A stretch of 64,000 bases of DNA from Acidovorax radicis N35. GTDB lineage: Bacteria; Pseudomonadota; Gammaproteobacteria; Burkholderiales; Burkholderiaceae_C. The stretch lies in assembly GCF_000204195.1 (NCBI RefSeq), contig NZ_AFBG01000021.1, positions 558,001 through 622,000 on the forward strand, read 5' to 3'. The notes below the pieces were generated by a model. That model was not told the DNA's origin. It saw nothing but the letters and a program-made list of their open reading frames with translations, and made no database searches. The position numbers and the translations under genes are program-made. Of the stretch, positions 52,520 to 61,887 are shown one piece after another (the first letter of the stretch is position 1; each line of letters starts with the position of its first letter).

Positions 52520-54595
52520 ATGGAGACAACACCAACCACCCCGCCTTTCATTCCCCAGATCCGGCTGTACCAGAACTGGCTTCGCGACGAGCGCGGGCTC
52601 GCGTTCGACAGCTACGACGCCCTGTGGCGCTGGTCCACCACCGAGCTGGACGCCTTCTGGCAAAGCGTGTGGGACTACTTCGAGATCGAATCTCCCACGC
52701 CCCACACCGCCGTGCTGGGCAAGAACACCATGCCCGGCGCCCAGTGGTTTCCGGGTGCCCAGGTCAACTACGCGCGGCAGGCGCTGCGCCATGTGGACGC
52801 CGCCCACGCCGCCGGCCTGCCCGCCATCATCAGCCGCAACGAAAAAGGCCATCACCGCGAGTTGAGCTGGCCCGAGCTGCGCCGCCAGGTCGCGTCGCTG
52901 GCCCTGCACCTCAAGGCCCAGGGCGTGTCGCCCGGCGACCGCGTGGCTGCCTACCTGCCCAATGTGCCCGAGGCGATGATCGCCTTCCTGGCCACGGTGA
53001 GCATTGGCGGCGTGTGGAGCATCTGCGCCCCTGACATGGGGACGCATGCGGTGCTTGACCGGTTCCGGCAGATCGAGCCCAAGGTGCTCATCAGCGTGGA
53101 TGGCGTGACCTACGGCGGGCGTGACCACGACCGCACGGGCGTGCTGGCCGAACTGCGCGCCGACCTGCCCAGCGTGCAGCACGTGGTGGTGCTGGGCAAT
53201 CTTGATGCTTCTGTTTTGATAGCTGATTGCGCAGGCTGGAAAAGCGCTACAGCTCAAAATGACACTGAAACTGCGGCCTTCGAACCGATGTGGCTACCGT
53301 TCGACCACCCGCTGTGGATCGTCTATTCCAGCGGCACCACGGGGCTGCCCAAGCCCATCGTGCACGGCCATGGCGGCACGGTGCTGGTGGCACTGCAGCT
53401 CAAGGTGCTGCACAACGACATCGGCTGCAGCTACGCGCCCAACAGCTTCGGCGAGCGCTACCACTGGTACAGCTCCACGGGCTGGGTGATGTGGAACGCG
53501 CAACTCTCGGGCCTGCTGTCGGGCACCACCTGCGTGATCTACGACGGCAACCCGGGCGGCAGCAAGGAGAACCCCGACTGGGGCGTGCTGTGGCGCTTTG
53601 CGGTCGACACCGGCGTGACCTTTTTCGGTGCGGGTGCCGCATTCTTTGCCAACTGCATGAAGGCGGGCATCACGCTCGCGGACTATGGCGACTTGACGCG
53701 CATCCGCGCTTTAGGCACGACCGGCTCGCCGCTGTCGCCCGAGGTGCAGGAGTGGGGGACTGCCCAGTTCGAGGCGCTGGGCACATCCGACATCTGGTGG
53801 AACAACATCTCGGGCGGCACCGATTTTTGCGGCGCCTTCATAGGCGGCAACCGCGAGATGCCACAAGTCGCTGGCGAGATGCAATGCCGCATGCTGGGCG
53901 CTGCCGTGGAGTCGTGGGACGCCGAGGGCCGCCCCGTGCAGGACGCCGTGGGTGAGCTGGTCTGTGCGCAGCCCATCCCGTCGATGCCGCTGTACCTGTG
54001 GGGTGACAAGGACGGCAGCCGCTACTTGTCGAGCTATTTCGACATGTACCCCGCAGGCCACGGCCGCTTGCCCGGCGGTGGCGACGGCCCCGCCAGCATG
54101 GGCGCCGTCTGGCGCCATGGGGACTGGCTCAAGATCGGTGCCAACGGCGGCTGCGTCATCTACGGTCGCAGCGATGCCACGATCAACCGCCACGGCCTGC
54201 GCATGGGCACGAGCGAGATCTACAGCGCGGTTGAATCCCTGCCCGAGGTGCTCGACAGCCTGGTGGTGGATCTGGAGTACCTGGGCCGCGAGAGCTACAT
54301 GCCACTGTTTGTGGTGCTGCGCCCCGGCAGCGTGCTCGACGAGGCCCTGCGCGGCCGTATCAACGGTGTGGTGCGCACGGCGCTGAGCCCCCGTTTTGTG
54401 CCCGACGACATCTTTGTGGTGGCCGAGGTGCCGCGCACGTTGAGCGGCAAGAAGCAGGAGCTGCCGATCAAGAAACTGCTGCTGGGCCAGCCCATCGAGA
54501 AGGTGGTCAACAAGGACGCGATGGCCAACCCGGGGTGTCTGGATTGGTATGTGGCGTTTGCGGCGGAGCGGGCTCAGAAACTGCAAAATTCATAG
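52520..54595 (+). CDS. Acetoacetate-CoA ligase (acetoacetyl-CoA synthetase)
   Basis: This adenylate-forming enzyme of 691 residues makes acetoacetyl-CoA from acetoacetate, ATP and CoA. Family N-terminus PQIRLYQNWLRDERGLAF is present; the AMP motif is YSSGTTGLPKPIVHGHGG, with GGTDFCGAFIGG in the middle and the C-terminal lysine region LSGKKQELPIKKLL. At about residues 230-247 it carries LDASVLIADCAGWKSATAQN, encoded by an AGCGCTT-type repeat copy. The neighbouring enzymes of this family usually lack such a segment. It is divergent from the lyase gene, 280 bp away. Confidence 0.92.
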   Translation: METTPTTPPFIPQIRLYQNWLRDERGLAFDSYDALWRWSTTELDAFWQSVWDYFEIESPTPHTAVLGKNTMPGAQWFPGAQVNYARQALRHVDAAHAAGLPAIISRNEKGHHRELSWPELRRQVASLALHLKAQGVSPGDRVAAYLPNVPEAMIAFLATVSIGGVWSICAPDMGTHAVLDRFRQIEPKVLISVDGVTYGGRDHDRTGVLAELRADLPSVQHVVVLGNLDASVLIADCAGWKSATAQNDTETAAFEPMWLPFDHPLWIVYSSGTTGLPKPIVHGHGGTVLVALQLKVLHNDIGCSYAPNSFGERYHWYSSTGWVMWNAQLSGLLSGTTCVIYDGNPGGSKENPDWGVLWRFAVDTGVTFFGAGAAFFANCMKAGITLADYGDLTRIRALGTTGSPLSPEVQEWGTAQFEALGTSDIWWNNISGGTDFCGAFIGGNREMPQVAGEMQCRMLGAAVESWDAEGRPVQDAVGELVCAQPIPSMPLYLWGDKDGSRYLSSYFDMYPAGHGRLPGGGDGPASMGAVWRHGDWLKIGANGGCVIYGRSDATINRHGLRMGTSEIYSAVESLPEVLDSLVVDLEYLGRESYMPLFVVLRPGSVLDEALRGRINGVVRTALSPRFVPDDIFVVAEVPRTLSGKKQELPIKKLLLGQPIEKVVNKDAMANPGCLDWYVAFAAERAQKLQNS
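53205..53268. repeat. AGCGCTT-type repeat, copy 5, in frame inside the acetoacetate-CoA ligase gene
   Basis: The sequence GCTTCTGTTTTGATAGCTGA followed by TTGCGCAGGC and AAAAGCGCTACAGC resembles the intergenic repeats elsewhere in the window, including GATAGCTGATTGCGC at copy 3. It is read through as protein and replaces a spacer between the N-terminal and AMP-motif regions. Confidence 0.65.
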
Positions 54596-54645
54596 CTGCT
54601 CGCGCTTGTTGGATGGGCGGTTGCGGCAATTTTGGCTTGGATTTG
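54587..54645. repeat. AGCGCTT-type dispersed repeat, copy 6
   Basis: CAAAATTCATAGCTGCTCGCGCTTG...GCGGCAATTTTGG overlaps the end of the ligase gene: the repeat supplies the stop codon TAG. The stem is poorly preserved. Confidence 0.55.
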
Positions 54646-54791
54646 TGTGTTGTCATACCACCCATGTGGCCCTAGCCAACCAAGCACCAGCGGCGCCTCG
54701 GTGTGACTCCCTCTCCCGCGAGGGGAGAGGGAGTGTTCAGGGGCGCCATGACCGATGGGGGCGATAGAAGGCTGCCCCGCCCCTCAATCCG

Positions 54792-55814
54792 TCAATCCAG
54801 CTTCGCGCCGGACGCCTTGATCAATCGCTCCCACACCGGTCGCTCCTTGGCAATCGCGGCGGAAAACAGCGCGGGTGAGCTGTTCTGCACATCAAACCCC
54901 ATGGCCGCGATGCGCTGGGCCACGTCGGGCAACTGCGTGGCCTTGCGCACTTCGGCGGCAATGCGTTCCAGGATGGGCGCGGGCGTGCCGGCCGGTGCGC
55001 CGAACGCCAGCCAGCCCGCCACGCGGTAGGCCTCGTCGTTCAGGCCCTGCTCGGCCAGCGTGGGCACGTTGGGCAGGGTGCCCATGCGGTGTTCGCCGCT
55101 CACGCCGATGGCCTTGAGCTTGCCCGCGTCGATGTGCGCCTTGACCTGCAGCGCGCTCGCAAACGCGATCTGGATCTGGCCGCCCAGCAGGTCCTGCACC
55201 ATGGGCGCCTCGCCCCGGTAGGCCACGTGGCTCATGTCGGCGTTCTGCGTGAGGCTCATGTAGGCCCCGGCCAGGTGCGGATACGCGCCCGTGCCATACG
55301 AGCCATAGGACACCTTGCCCTTGTTCGCCACCACGTACTTGAGCAGCTCGGGCCCCGTGGCTGCGGGTACGCTGGGGTGGGCCACCAGCACCAGCGGCGC
55401 AATGGCGATCTGGTAGATGGGCGCGATGTCGCGCTCGGGGCTGTAGGGCAGCTTGGTGTAGAGGAACTGGTTGGTGAGCATCGAATTGCTCAGGCCCAGC
55501 AACAGCGTGTAGCCGTCGGGCGCAGCCTTGGCCACCGCGTCGGTGCCGATGATGCCGGCCGCACCGGGCTTGTTGTCGATGACCATGGGCTGGCCCAGTC
55601 CCACCGACATCTTCTCGGCCAGCACGCGCGCCAGCACATCGGTGGCGCCGCCTGCGGCAAAGGGCACGATCACCTTGATGGGCTTGTTGGGGTAGGCGGG
55701 TGCCTGCGCAAAGACGGCCGTGCTTGTGCCGGTGCCGACACAGGCCGCAGCGGCGGCCAGCGCGGCATTGCCCAGCCAGTGGCGGCGGTTCATCAACGGA
55801 TGGTGGAAGGGCAT
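54792..55814 (-). CDS. Tripartite tricarboxylate transporter (Bug family) binding protein
   Basis: This is a periplasmic binding protein of 340 residues. The leader ends around STAVFAQAPAYPNKP, and mature landmarks are KPIKVIVPFAAGGATDVLAR, PMVIDNKPGAAGIIGTDAVAKA and VPTLAEQGL. A twin-arginine-like NRRHWLGNAAL is in the leader. No TctA/TctB partners lie nearby. It is 95 bp downstream of an acyl-CoA synthetase gene on the same strand; together they may take up and activate a carboxylic acid. The start ATG 55814 follows CAGGAGAC. Confidence 0.92.
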   Translation of the reverse strand: MPFHHPLMNRRHWLGNAALAAAAACVGTGTSTAVFAQAPAYPNKPIKVIVPFAAGGATDVLARVLAEKMSVGLGQPMVIDNKPGAAGIIGTDAVAKAAPDGYTLLLGLSNSMLTNQFLYTKLPYSPERDIAPIYQIAIAPLVLVAHPSVPAATGPELLKYVVANKGKVSYGSYGTGAYPHLAGAYMSLTQNADMSHVAYRGEAPMVQDLLGGQIQIAFASALQVKAHIDAGKLKAIGVSGEHRMGTLPNVPTLAEQGLNDEAYRVAGWLAFGAPAGTPAPILERIAAEVRKATQLPDVAQRIAAMGFDVQNSSPALFSAAIAKERPVWERLIKASGAKLD

Positions 55815-55909
55815 GCGCTGTCTCCTGTCGTGGTTGTTGTAAGAAGCAAAGAAACCGAACGGGCTCCGCCGTGCATGGTGGCGCGCCGGCAGGGGTCTGT
55901 CACGCGGGC

Positions 55910-57922
55910 TTATGCGGGTGGGTGATCGATTTCGGGCGCCGGGCCGCTGGCCACCGTGACGGTGAGAGGCAGGGGCGCGAGCACTTCGCGCAGGCGGGCG
56001 AGCAGCGCGTCCGTGTCGGCGGGGGCCGCGCTGGCAGACGTGACGGTCACGCGCACGGCGCTGTCGCCCTCGGGCTGCACCTGGGGGCGGGGCTGGCCCA
56101 GGGCTTCGGCGCACACGCTATCGACCAGCGCCTGCACCGTGTGGCAGGCCGCGCGCTGGCGCAGATCGGGCTTGTAGATCTTGCCGACATTGGTCACCGG
56201 CATGGTGCCCAGCACCTGCACCCAGCGCGGGCGGGCGACGGCCTCGTCCACGCGCTCGGCGGTGAAGGCCAGCAGCTCGGCCTCGGTCGCCTCAGCGCCC
56301 GGCACCAGCGTCGCATAGGCCACAGGCAGCTCGCCCGCATAGGCATCGGGCGCACCCACCGCGGCGGCAAGCTGCACGGCGGGGTGGGCACCCAGTGCGT
56401 CCTCGATCACCTTGGGGTCGATGTTGTGGCCGCTGCGGATGATGAGGTCCTTGGAGCGGCCGCTCAGGTGCAGGCGGCCCTGCTCGTCCACAAAGCCCAG
56501 GTCGCCCGTCGCTAGCCAGCCATCGGGCGTGAAGGCCTTGGCCGTGTCGGCTGCATCCAGAAAGCCCGAGAACAGGTTGGGCGACTGGAACAGCACCATG
56601 CCGGGCTCACCGGGCGGCATGTCCTGATCAGACGCATTGCCGTGCGCATCCAGCGCCACGATGCGCAACTGCGTGTACGGCAGCGGCCAGCCCACGCAGC
56701 CCGCGGGCGCGTGCACGCCGGGCGGGGTGATGGTGGAGATGCCGGCCATTTCGGTCATGCCCAGGCTTTCGTGGATGTGCAGGCCAAACAGCCGCTCAAA
56801 CCGTGCCGCCAGCTCGGGCGCGAGGATGGCCGCGCCCGTGCGGCAGTAGCGCAGCGTGGAGATGTCCGCCCCCTCCAGCGGCACATTGGCCAGCGCCGCC
56901 AGCACCGTGGGCACTGCAGAAAGGTAGGTGCAGTGGTAGTGCTCCACCAGCCGCCAGTAGTTGGCGATGACCTGCCGGTTGCGGAACAGTCCGGTGGTCG
57001 GGATGATGGTTTCCACCCCGGCCGACAGCGCCGCCAGCGAGCCCGGCAACACCCCCGCCACATGGAACAGCGGGTAGCCGTTGATGCCCACGTCCCCGGG
57101 CGTGATGCCCTGCATCTGCACGCAGCCCCACGCCGTGAATACCTGTGCACCGTGGCTGTGGCGCGCGAGCTTCGGCGCACCCGTGGTGCCCCCGGTGTGG
57201 AAGTAGGCGGCGATATCGCTGGCCACGATGTGGCGGCCGCTCACCAGATGGTCGCCGGGGTGCTGCAAACGCTCGGCCAGGTCCACCACTCCCTCGGGCA
57301 GCGGGCCCGCAGCACCGGGGGCTTCGTCGTGGGGCGCCACGCGCAGCAGTGTCGTCAGGGTGGGCACCATGCCCATCAGGCGCTGGGCCTTGCTCCAGTA
57401 ACCCACATCGCCTTCGGCGCCATAGGCGATCAGCACCTTGGCGTGTGCCAGGGTCATCATGGCTGCGATCTTCTCGTCGGTGAGCATGGGGTTGAGCGGC
57501 TGCACAATGCCCGCCGCCTCGCCCCCCCACAGCGCCAGGTGGTATTCCAGGCAGCCGGGCAGCAGCACGGCCACGGCGTCCTGTGGACCCACGCCCAGCA
57601 TGTGCAGCAGGTTGGCCGTCTGGTGGATGCCGCAGAGCAGTTGTGCGTACGACCAGCGGATGGGTTCGTCCGCCGGGTCGGCCGTGGGCAGAAAGGTCAG
57701 CGCCGTCTTGTCGCCAAACGCATGGGCGGCGTTGCAGAAGATTTCGTAGGTGCTTTGTACCGGCAGCGCCGTACCCAGCGGCCGGGCTTCGAGCCGCTGC
57801 ACGTCCTGCAGGCTGCGCACCGGGGCGGTGGGGGCAAACGGAGGGTTGCGGGGCGGCGCTGACGTGGTTCGGGGGGCTGCGGGGGTGGTGGTCATGGGGT
57901 CGGCAGTGAACGGATCAGGCAT
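55910..57922 (-). CDS. Acyl-CoA synthetase (AMP-forming)
   Basis: This acyl-adenylate-forming ligase of 670 residues activates a carboxylic acid to its CoA thioester. The AMP-binding motif is YFHTGGTTGAPKLARHSH (about 245-262); GDLGFVDEQGRLHLSGRSKDLIIRSGHNI is the conserved C-terminal hinge, and the catalytic lysine is in NVGKIYKPDLRQ. Fatty, aryl or branched acids are possible substrates. It is followed 95 bp downstream by a Bug-type binding protein, hinting at an uptake/activation unit. Start ATG 57922; ATG 57895 is an alternative. Confidence 0.88.
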   Translation of the reverse strand: MPDPFTADPMTTTPAAPRTTSAPPRNPPFAPTAPVRSLQDVQRLEARPLGTALPVQSTYEIFCNAAHAFGDKTALTFLPTADPADEPIRWSYAQLLCGIHQTANLLHMLGVGPQDAVAVLLPGCLEYHLALWGGEAAGIVQPLNPMLTDEKIAAMMTLAHAKVLIAYGAEGDVGYWSKAQRLMGMVPTLTTLLRVAPHDEAPGAAGPLPEGVVDLAERLQHPGDHLVSGRHIVASDIAAYFHTGGTTGAPKLARHSHGAQVFTAWGCVQMQGITPGDVGINGYPLFHVAGVLPGSLAALSAGVETIIPTTGLFRNRQVIANYWRLVEHYHCTYLSAVPTVLAALANVPLEGADISTLRYCRTGAAILAPELAARFERLFGLHIHESLGMTEMAGISTITPPGVHAPAGCVGWPLPYTQLRIVALDAHGNASDQDMPPGEPGMVLFQSPNLFSGFLDAADTAKAFTPDGWLATGDLGFVDEQGRLHLSGRSKDLIIRSGHNIDPKVIEDALGAHPAVQLAAAVGAPDAYAGELPVAYATLVPGAEATEAELLAFTAERVDEAVARPRWVQVLGTMPVTNVGKIYKPDLRQRAACHTVQALVDSVCAEALGQPRPQVQPEGDSAVRVTVTSASAAPADTDALLARLREVLAPLPLTVTVASGPAPEIDHPPA

Positions 57923-58121
57923 TGTTGGGCTACCCGGCCTTCCTGACAATCGCCGGGCGTCCCCGCCGGGACGCGCTGCGGGGCGGTACCCCTGCCCGGT
58001 ATCGCCGCTCCGCCGAGCGGGCGGTGTGCCTACAGAAAACGCCGTGCACAGCCGCTCATAATGCGGCGTCCTGAGAACGTAACCACGTTCTCGCCTGCAT
58101 GGCGCGACCGGAGCCCTCGAC

Positions 58122-58748
58122 ATGAACACACCCCAACATCCCAAGCGTTTCTCCATGATCCGCGAATTCCACCTGGCCGACTGGTTCACGCTGGGCAACG
58201 CGGTCTGCGGCGTGGGGGCGCTGTTCTCGTCGATGACCTACCTGGAAACCGGCGACGTGGTGCACGTGTATTTCGCCTGCGCCCTGGTGCTCGCCGCGCT
58301 GATCTTTGATGTGCTGGACGGCCGCATCGCCCGCTGGCGCCAGAAGAGTTCGGCCATGGGCCGCGAGCTGGATTCGCTGGCCGACGTGATCTCGTTTGGC
58401 GTGGCCCCGGCCATCATTGCCTATGGCTGCGGCATGCAAGGCCTGTACGACCGCATCGTGCTCGCCTACTTCGTGGCCTGCGGCGTGTCGCGTCTGGCGC
58501 GCTACAACGTCACGGCCGAAACCCTGTCGGGTGACGACGGCAAGGTCAAATATTTTGAAGGCACGCCCATCCCCACCTCCATCGTGCTGGTGGGCCTGCT
58601 GGCACTGGCCGCCTGGCTGGGCGCCGTGCGCGAGAGCCTGTGGTTTGGCAAGGTGCTGATCGGCGGCTTCACGCTGCACCCGCTGGTGCTGCTGTTTGCG
58701 GTATCCGGGTCGTTGATGATCAGCCGGATTCGGATTCCCAAGCTCTGA
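58122..58748 (+). CDS. pssA: CDP-diacylglycerol-serine O-phosphatidyltransferase
   Basis: This integral membrane enzyme of 208 residues makes phosphatidylserine, precursor of phosphatidylethanolamine. The CDP-alcohol phosphatidyltransferase signature D-G-x2-A-R-x8-G-x3-D-x3-D is intact in DGRIARWRQKSSAMGRELDS followed by LAD (about 64-86). About six hydrophobic helices are visible. It stands alone here without the psd or ilvC neighbours often found beside it. Confidence 0.94.
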   Translation: MNTPQHPKRFSMIREFHLADWFTLGNAVCGVGALFSSMTYLETGDVVHVYFACALVLAALIFDVLDGRIARWRQKSSAMGRELDSLADVISFGVAPAIIAYGCGMQGLYDRIVLAYFVACGVSRLARYNVTAETLSGDDGKVKYFEGTPIPTSIVLVGLLALAAWLGAVRESLWFGKVLIGGFTLHPLVLLFAVSGSLMISRIRIPKL

Positions 58749-58790
58749 GCCACTGCCTGGCTCGTCCTGTCGTTCTGGATGTTGAATACC

Positions 58791-59633
58791 ATGGCACTTC
58801 AAAAAATCGCAGCGTTTTCCGACGGCACACAGGGCGGCAACCCCGCCGGTGTGTGGATCGGTGACGAGCTGCCCGCCCCTGCCGACATGCAGCGCATTGC
58901 CGCCGAGGTCGGCTTCTCTGAAACCGCGTTTGCCGCCCCGCTGGGCGAAGGCCGCTGGCGTGTGCGCTATTTTTCGCCCGAGAGTGAGGTGCCTTTTTGT
59001 GGCCATGCCACCATTGCCCTGGGAGCCGCGCTGGCGCAGCGCGAGGGCGACGGTGTGTTTGTGCTGTCACTGAGCCAGGCCGAGATCACGGTCGAAGGCC
59101 GCCGACAGGGCGAGCTGGTGCAGGCGGCGCTGCAGTCACCGCCCACGCACAGCGGGCCCGTGCCAGCGGCGCTGCTGGCCGATTCCCTGTCCCTGTTCGG
59201 CCTCAGCGCGGCCGATCTGGACCCGCGCATCCCGCCTGCACTCATCCATGGCGGCGCCAACCACCTGGTGCTGGCCTTGCGCAGCCGTGCGACGTTGGCG
59301 GCCATGCACTACGCGCTGGACGCCGGCCGCACGCTGATGGTGAATGCCGGGTTGGTCACCATCGTGCTGGTGTGTGTGGAGTCCAACCGCCTGCTGCACA
59401 CCCGCAACGCCTTTGCCTCGGGCGGCGTGCTCGAAGACCCGGCCACGGGCGCTGCCACCGCCGCGCTGGCGGGCTACCTGCGCGACCTGGGCTGGCCCCA
59501 CGGCGGCGCCATCGATGTGGTGCAGGGCGAGGACATGGGCATGCGCTCGCGCCTGCGCGCCGAGGTGGGGCCGGTGGCGGGCAGCTCCATCCGCGTGTCG
59601 GGCACGGCACGGTGGATGGGCGACGGGGAATGA
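58791..59633 (+). CDS. PhzF family isomerase
   Basis: This protein of 280 residues has the PhzF fold, two similar halves related to diaminopimelate epimerase. Landmarks are FSDGTQGGNPAGVW, ETAFAAPL, VPFCGHATIALG and, in the second half, DPATGAATAALAGYL. The catalytic Glu is in GFSETAF. Members isomerise small acids, but most have no known substrate. I start at ATG 58791; ATG 58779 would add four residues. It reads in the same direction as pssA, 42 bp downstream. Confidence 0.88.
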   Translation: MALQKIAAFSDGTQGGNPAGVWIGDELPAPADMQRIAAEVGFSETAFAAPLGEGRWRVRYFSPESEVPFCGHATIALGAALAQREGDGVFVLSLSQAEITVEGRRQGELVQAALQSPPTHSGPVPAALLADSLSLFGLSAADLDPRIPPALIHGGANHLVLALRSRATLAAMHYALDAGRTLMVNAGLVTIVLVCVESNRLLHTRNAFASGGVLEDPATGAATAALAGYLRDLGWPHGGAIDVVQGEDMGMRSRLRAEVGPVAGSSIRVSGTARWMGDGE

Positions 59634-59640
59634 TTTGGCA

Positions 59641-59700
59641 TTTGCTATATATTTTATAGCTATTGACGCTTGATGATAAAGCGCTAGACCTCGTTTTTAA
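59641..59700. repeat. AGCGCTT-type dispersed repeat, copy 7
   Basis: GCTAT (59644-59648) and ATAGC (59656-59660) form one stem, then ACGCTT...AAGCGCT with a run of T ends at the LysR stop codon. It lies between convergent genes, where it may serve as a terminator for PhzF. Confidence 0.75.
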
Positions 59701-60620
59701 TCAGAAATCGGCTGTACGGGGACTGCTTCGGAAGGCGCTGATGCTTCCATCTCTTCCCTGAGCCACTGCACAAAACGCAGCGTCTCCAGCGACGGGTCCG
59801 GGGCCGTGCCGAAGTAGTGCCGGGTCAGCGGCAACCGCAAGGTGGGCAAAGGCGACACCAAGCGCCCCGACGCCAGGTCGTGCGTGATCAACGACACCGG
59901 CGCCATCGCAAAGCCCAGCCCGTCCACGGCGGCCTGCAGCACAAAGTGCAGGTGATCAAACTGCAGGCAGCCGGCAGGCTGGAGCGCTGGCGCGTTCACC
60001 TGCTTCTTCCAGCTTTCCCAGTCCTTGCTGCGCGACTTGGACAGCAGCAGCACGTGGGACGACAACGCCTCGGGCCGCGTCACCGGGCGCTGGGCGAACA
60101 GGGCAGGCGACCCCACCACCAGTGCCTCGTCCTCCAGGAACGGATGGACCTGCAAACCCGGCGGCCACCCGCGCGGGCCGCGCCGCAGGGCCAGGTCGAA
60201 AGCCTCGGCCGCATGGTCGGGTGCCAGCGTGCTGGTGATGACCTGGGGCTCGATGTCCGGATGTTGGGCCACAAAACCCGGCAGCCTGGGGATCAGCCAA
60301 CGCACCGCAAAGCTGGGCCGCACGTTGATCTTGACGCTGCGCAGGCCGGCGTCGCCCCGCAGCGACTGGGCGGCGGCGCCGATCTGCGCGAGTGCAGGCC
60401 CGACCTGCGCGTGAAACTGATGCCCCGCCGCCGTGAGCAGCACCTGCCGCGTCTTGCGCTCGAACAGGTCCACGCCCAGGTGCTCCTCCAGCGCCTTGAT
60501 CTGGCGGCTGATGGCGCTGTGAGTGACATGCAGCTCCAGCGCAGCGCGTGTAAAGCTCTGGTGGCGCGCCGCCGCCGCAAAGGCGCGGACGGCGTTGAGC
60601 GGGGGCAGGCGGGGTGACAT
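59697..60620 (-). CDS. LysR-family regulator (GcvA-like)
   Basis: This regulator of 307 residues has the LysR HTH LNAVRAFAAAARHQSFTRAA then LHVTHSAISRQIKALEEHLG (about 8-60), and a LysR substrate-binding domain in which LRSVKINVRPSFAVRWLIPRL resembles GcvA-type members. The stop codon is provided by the repeat copy 7. It is divergent from an MFS transporter, about 66 bp between starts, and probably regulates it. ATG 60641 is an alternative start. Inducer unknown. Confidence 0.9.
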   Translation of the reverse strand: MSPRLPPLNAVRAFAAAARHQSFTRAALELHVTHSAISRQIKALEEHLGVDLFERKTRQVLLTAAGHQFHAQVGPALAQIGAAAQSLRGDAGLRSVKINVRPSFAVRWLIPRLPGFVAQHPDIEPQVITSTLAPDHAAEAFDLALRRGPRGWPPGLQVHPFLEDEALVVGSPALFAQRPVTRPEALSSHVLLLSKSRSKDWESWKKQVNAPALQPAGCLQFDHLHFVLQAAVDGLGFAMAPVSLITHDLASGRLVSPLPTLRLPLTRHYFGTAPDPSLETLRFVQWLREEMEASAPSEAVPVQPISD

Positions 60621-60686
60621 GCGTGCAATTTTGTCACGCATGGGGCGCAGCAATATCGTTTGTCGCGCCGGGCACCGCCGCGCACC

Positions 60687-61832
60687 ATGCGGGCCATGCC
60701 ACAGCCTCCAGCCAACCCCTCTGCCTCAGACCTCCACTCGCGCCGCGCCGCCTTGGCGCTGGGCCTGTCACTCCCCGGGGACACGGTGCTCTACCTGCTG
60801 CTGCCGATGTTTGCCCCGGCGTTTGGCGTCACCCTGTTCGAGGCGGGCATTCTGCTGGCCGCAAACCGCCTCGTGCGCATTGCGGGCTACGGGGCGGTGG
60901 CGCGGTTCTATGCCCGCCATGGCGAGCGCCTCACCTGCTCGCTGGCCGTGCTGGCCGCCGCCGCGTGTGCGTTGGGGTACGCCACCCTCAGCGGCTTCAT
61001 CGCCTTGTTGGGCCTGCGGCTGCTGTGGGGCCTGGCGTTTGCGGCGCTGAACCTCGCCACGCAGGCGCTGGCCACGGCCGAGCCTGTGGGCGCAGCGCGC
61101 CGCGCCGGGCAGTCGCGCGCCTTTGCAGCGCTGGGGCCCATGCTGGCCCTGCCCGCTGGCGGTGTCTGCGCGCTCTGGTGGGAGCCCCGGGCCATCTTCT
61201 TTGTGTTTGCGGCTGTTGCGTTGTGCGCCTTGCTGGCCACGCGGCACTTGCCCGCCCAGCCGCATGCCCTGCCGCCCCCGGAGAAGCGCTGGGGCAGGCT
61301 CCCCGGTAGCCTGGACCGTTTTTCATTCGTCGAGGGGCTGGTGCTGGACGGCCTGTTCATCATCGGCTTGTCGTACCTGGGCCGCGATGTGCTGCCGGGC
61401 CATCCGGTGATCGTGGCGGGGCTGTTGCTGTCGGTCCGCTATCTGGCCGAGATCGTGCTGAGCGCGTTGGGCGGCGACCTGGCCGAGCGCTACGGCGCCG
61501 AAGTGCTGCTGGTGGGCTTTGCGGTGCTGACGTCGGTGGCCCTGGTGGGTTTTGGCCTGGGGTGGCTGTGGACCAGCGCACTGGCCATCGTGATTTTGCG
61601 GGCCCTGCTGCTGCCGCTGTTGCCACCGCTGGTGGCGCGCCGCACGCCGGGGCCGGGGCGCATCCAGGCGCTGGCGACACGGTCGGTGTGGCGGGACCTG
61701 GGCGCCGGTGCGGGCCCGGTGCTGGCGGGTGTGCTGCTGCCCATTGCACCCTCTGCCTGGGTGTATGGCGTTGCAGCCTTGCTGCTGTCGGCCACGGCCA
61801 TCGCCTGCTGGGTGCCGCGCAGCGACGAATGA
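60687..61832 (+). CDS. MFS transporter
   Basis: This membrane transporter of 381 residues has about 12 hydrophobic helices and no large loops, as in small MFS exporters. The conserved motif A region is visible as RIAGYGAVARFYARHGERLT after the second helix. It is divergent from the LysR-type gene, which is the likely regulator. Substrate is unknown; efflux of a small organic compound is the usual role. ATG 60696 is an equally possible start. Confidence 0.86.
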   Translation: MRAMPQPPANPSASDLHSRRAALALGLSLPGDTVLYLLLPMFAPAFGVTLFEAGILLAANRLVRIAGYGAVARFYARHGERLTCSLAVLAAAACALGYATLSGFIALLGLRLLWGLAFAALNLATQALATAEPVGAARRAGQSRAFAALGPMLALPAGGVCALWWEPRAIFFVFAAVALCALLATRHLPAQPHALPPPEKRWGRLPGSLDRFSFVEGLVLDGLFIIGLSYLGRDVLPGHPVIVAGLLLSVRYLAEIVLSALGGDLAERYGAEVLLVGFAVLTSVALVGFGLGWLWTSALAIVILRALLLPLLPPLVARRTPGPGRIQALATRSVWRDLGAGAGPVLAGVLLPIAPSAWVYGVAALLLSATAIACWVPRSDE

Positions 61833-61887
61833 GGCGCCGATCGTCCATCGCCCCCTTTTTACAACCTTCCGTTTTGGAGAAGTCCCC

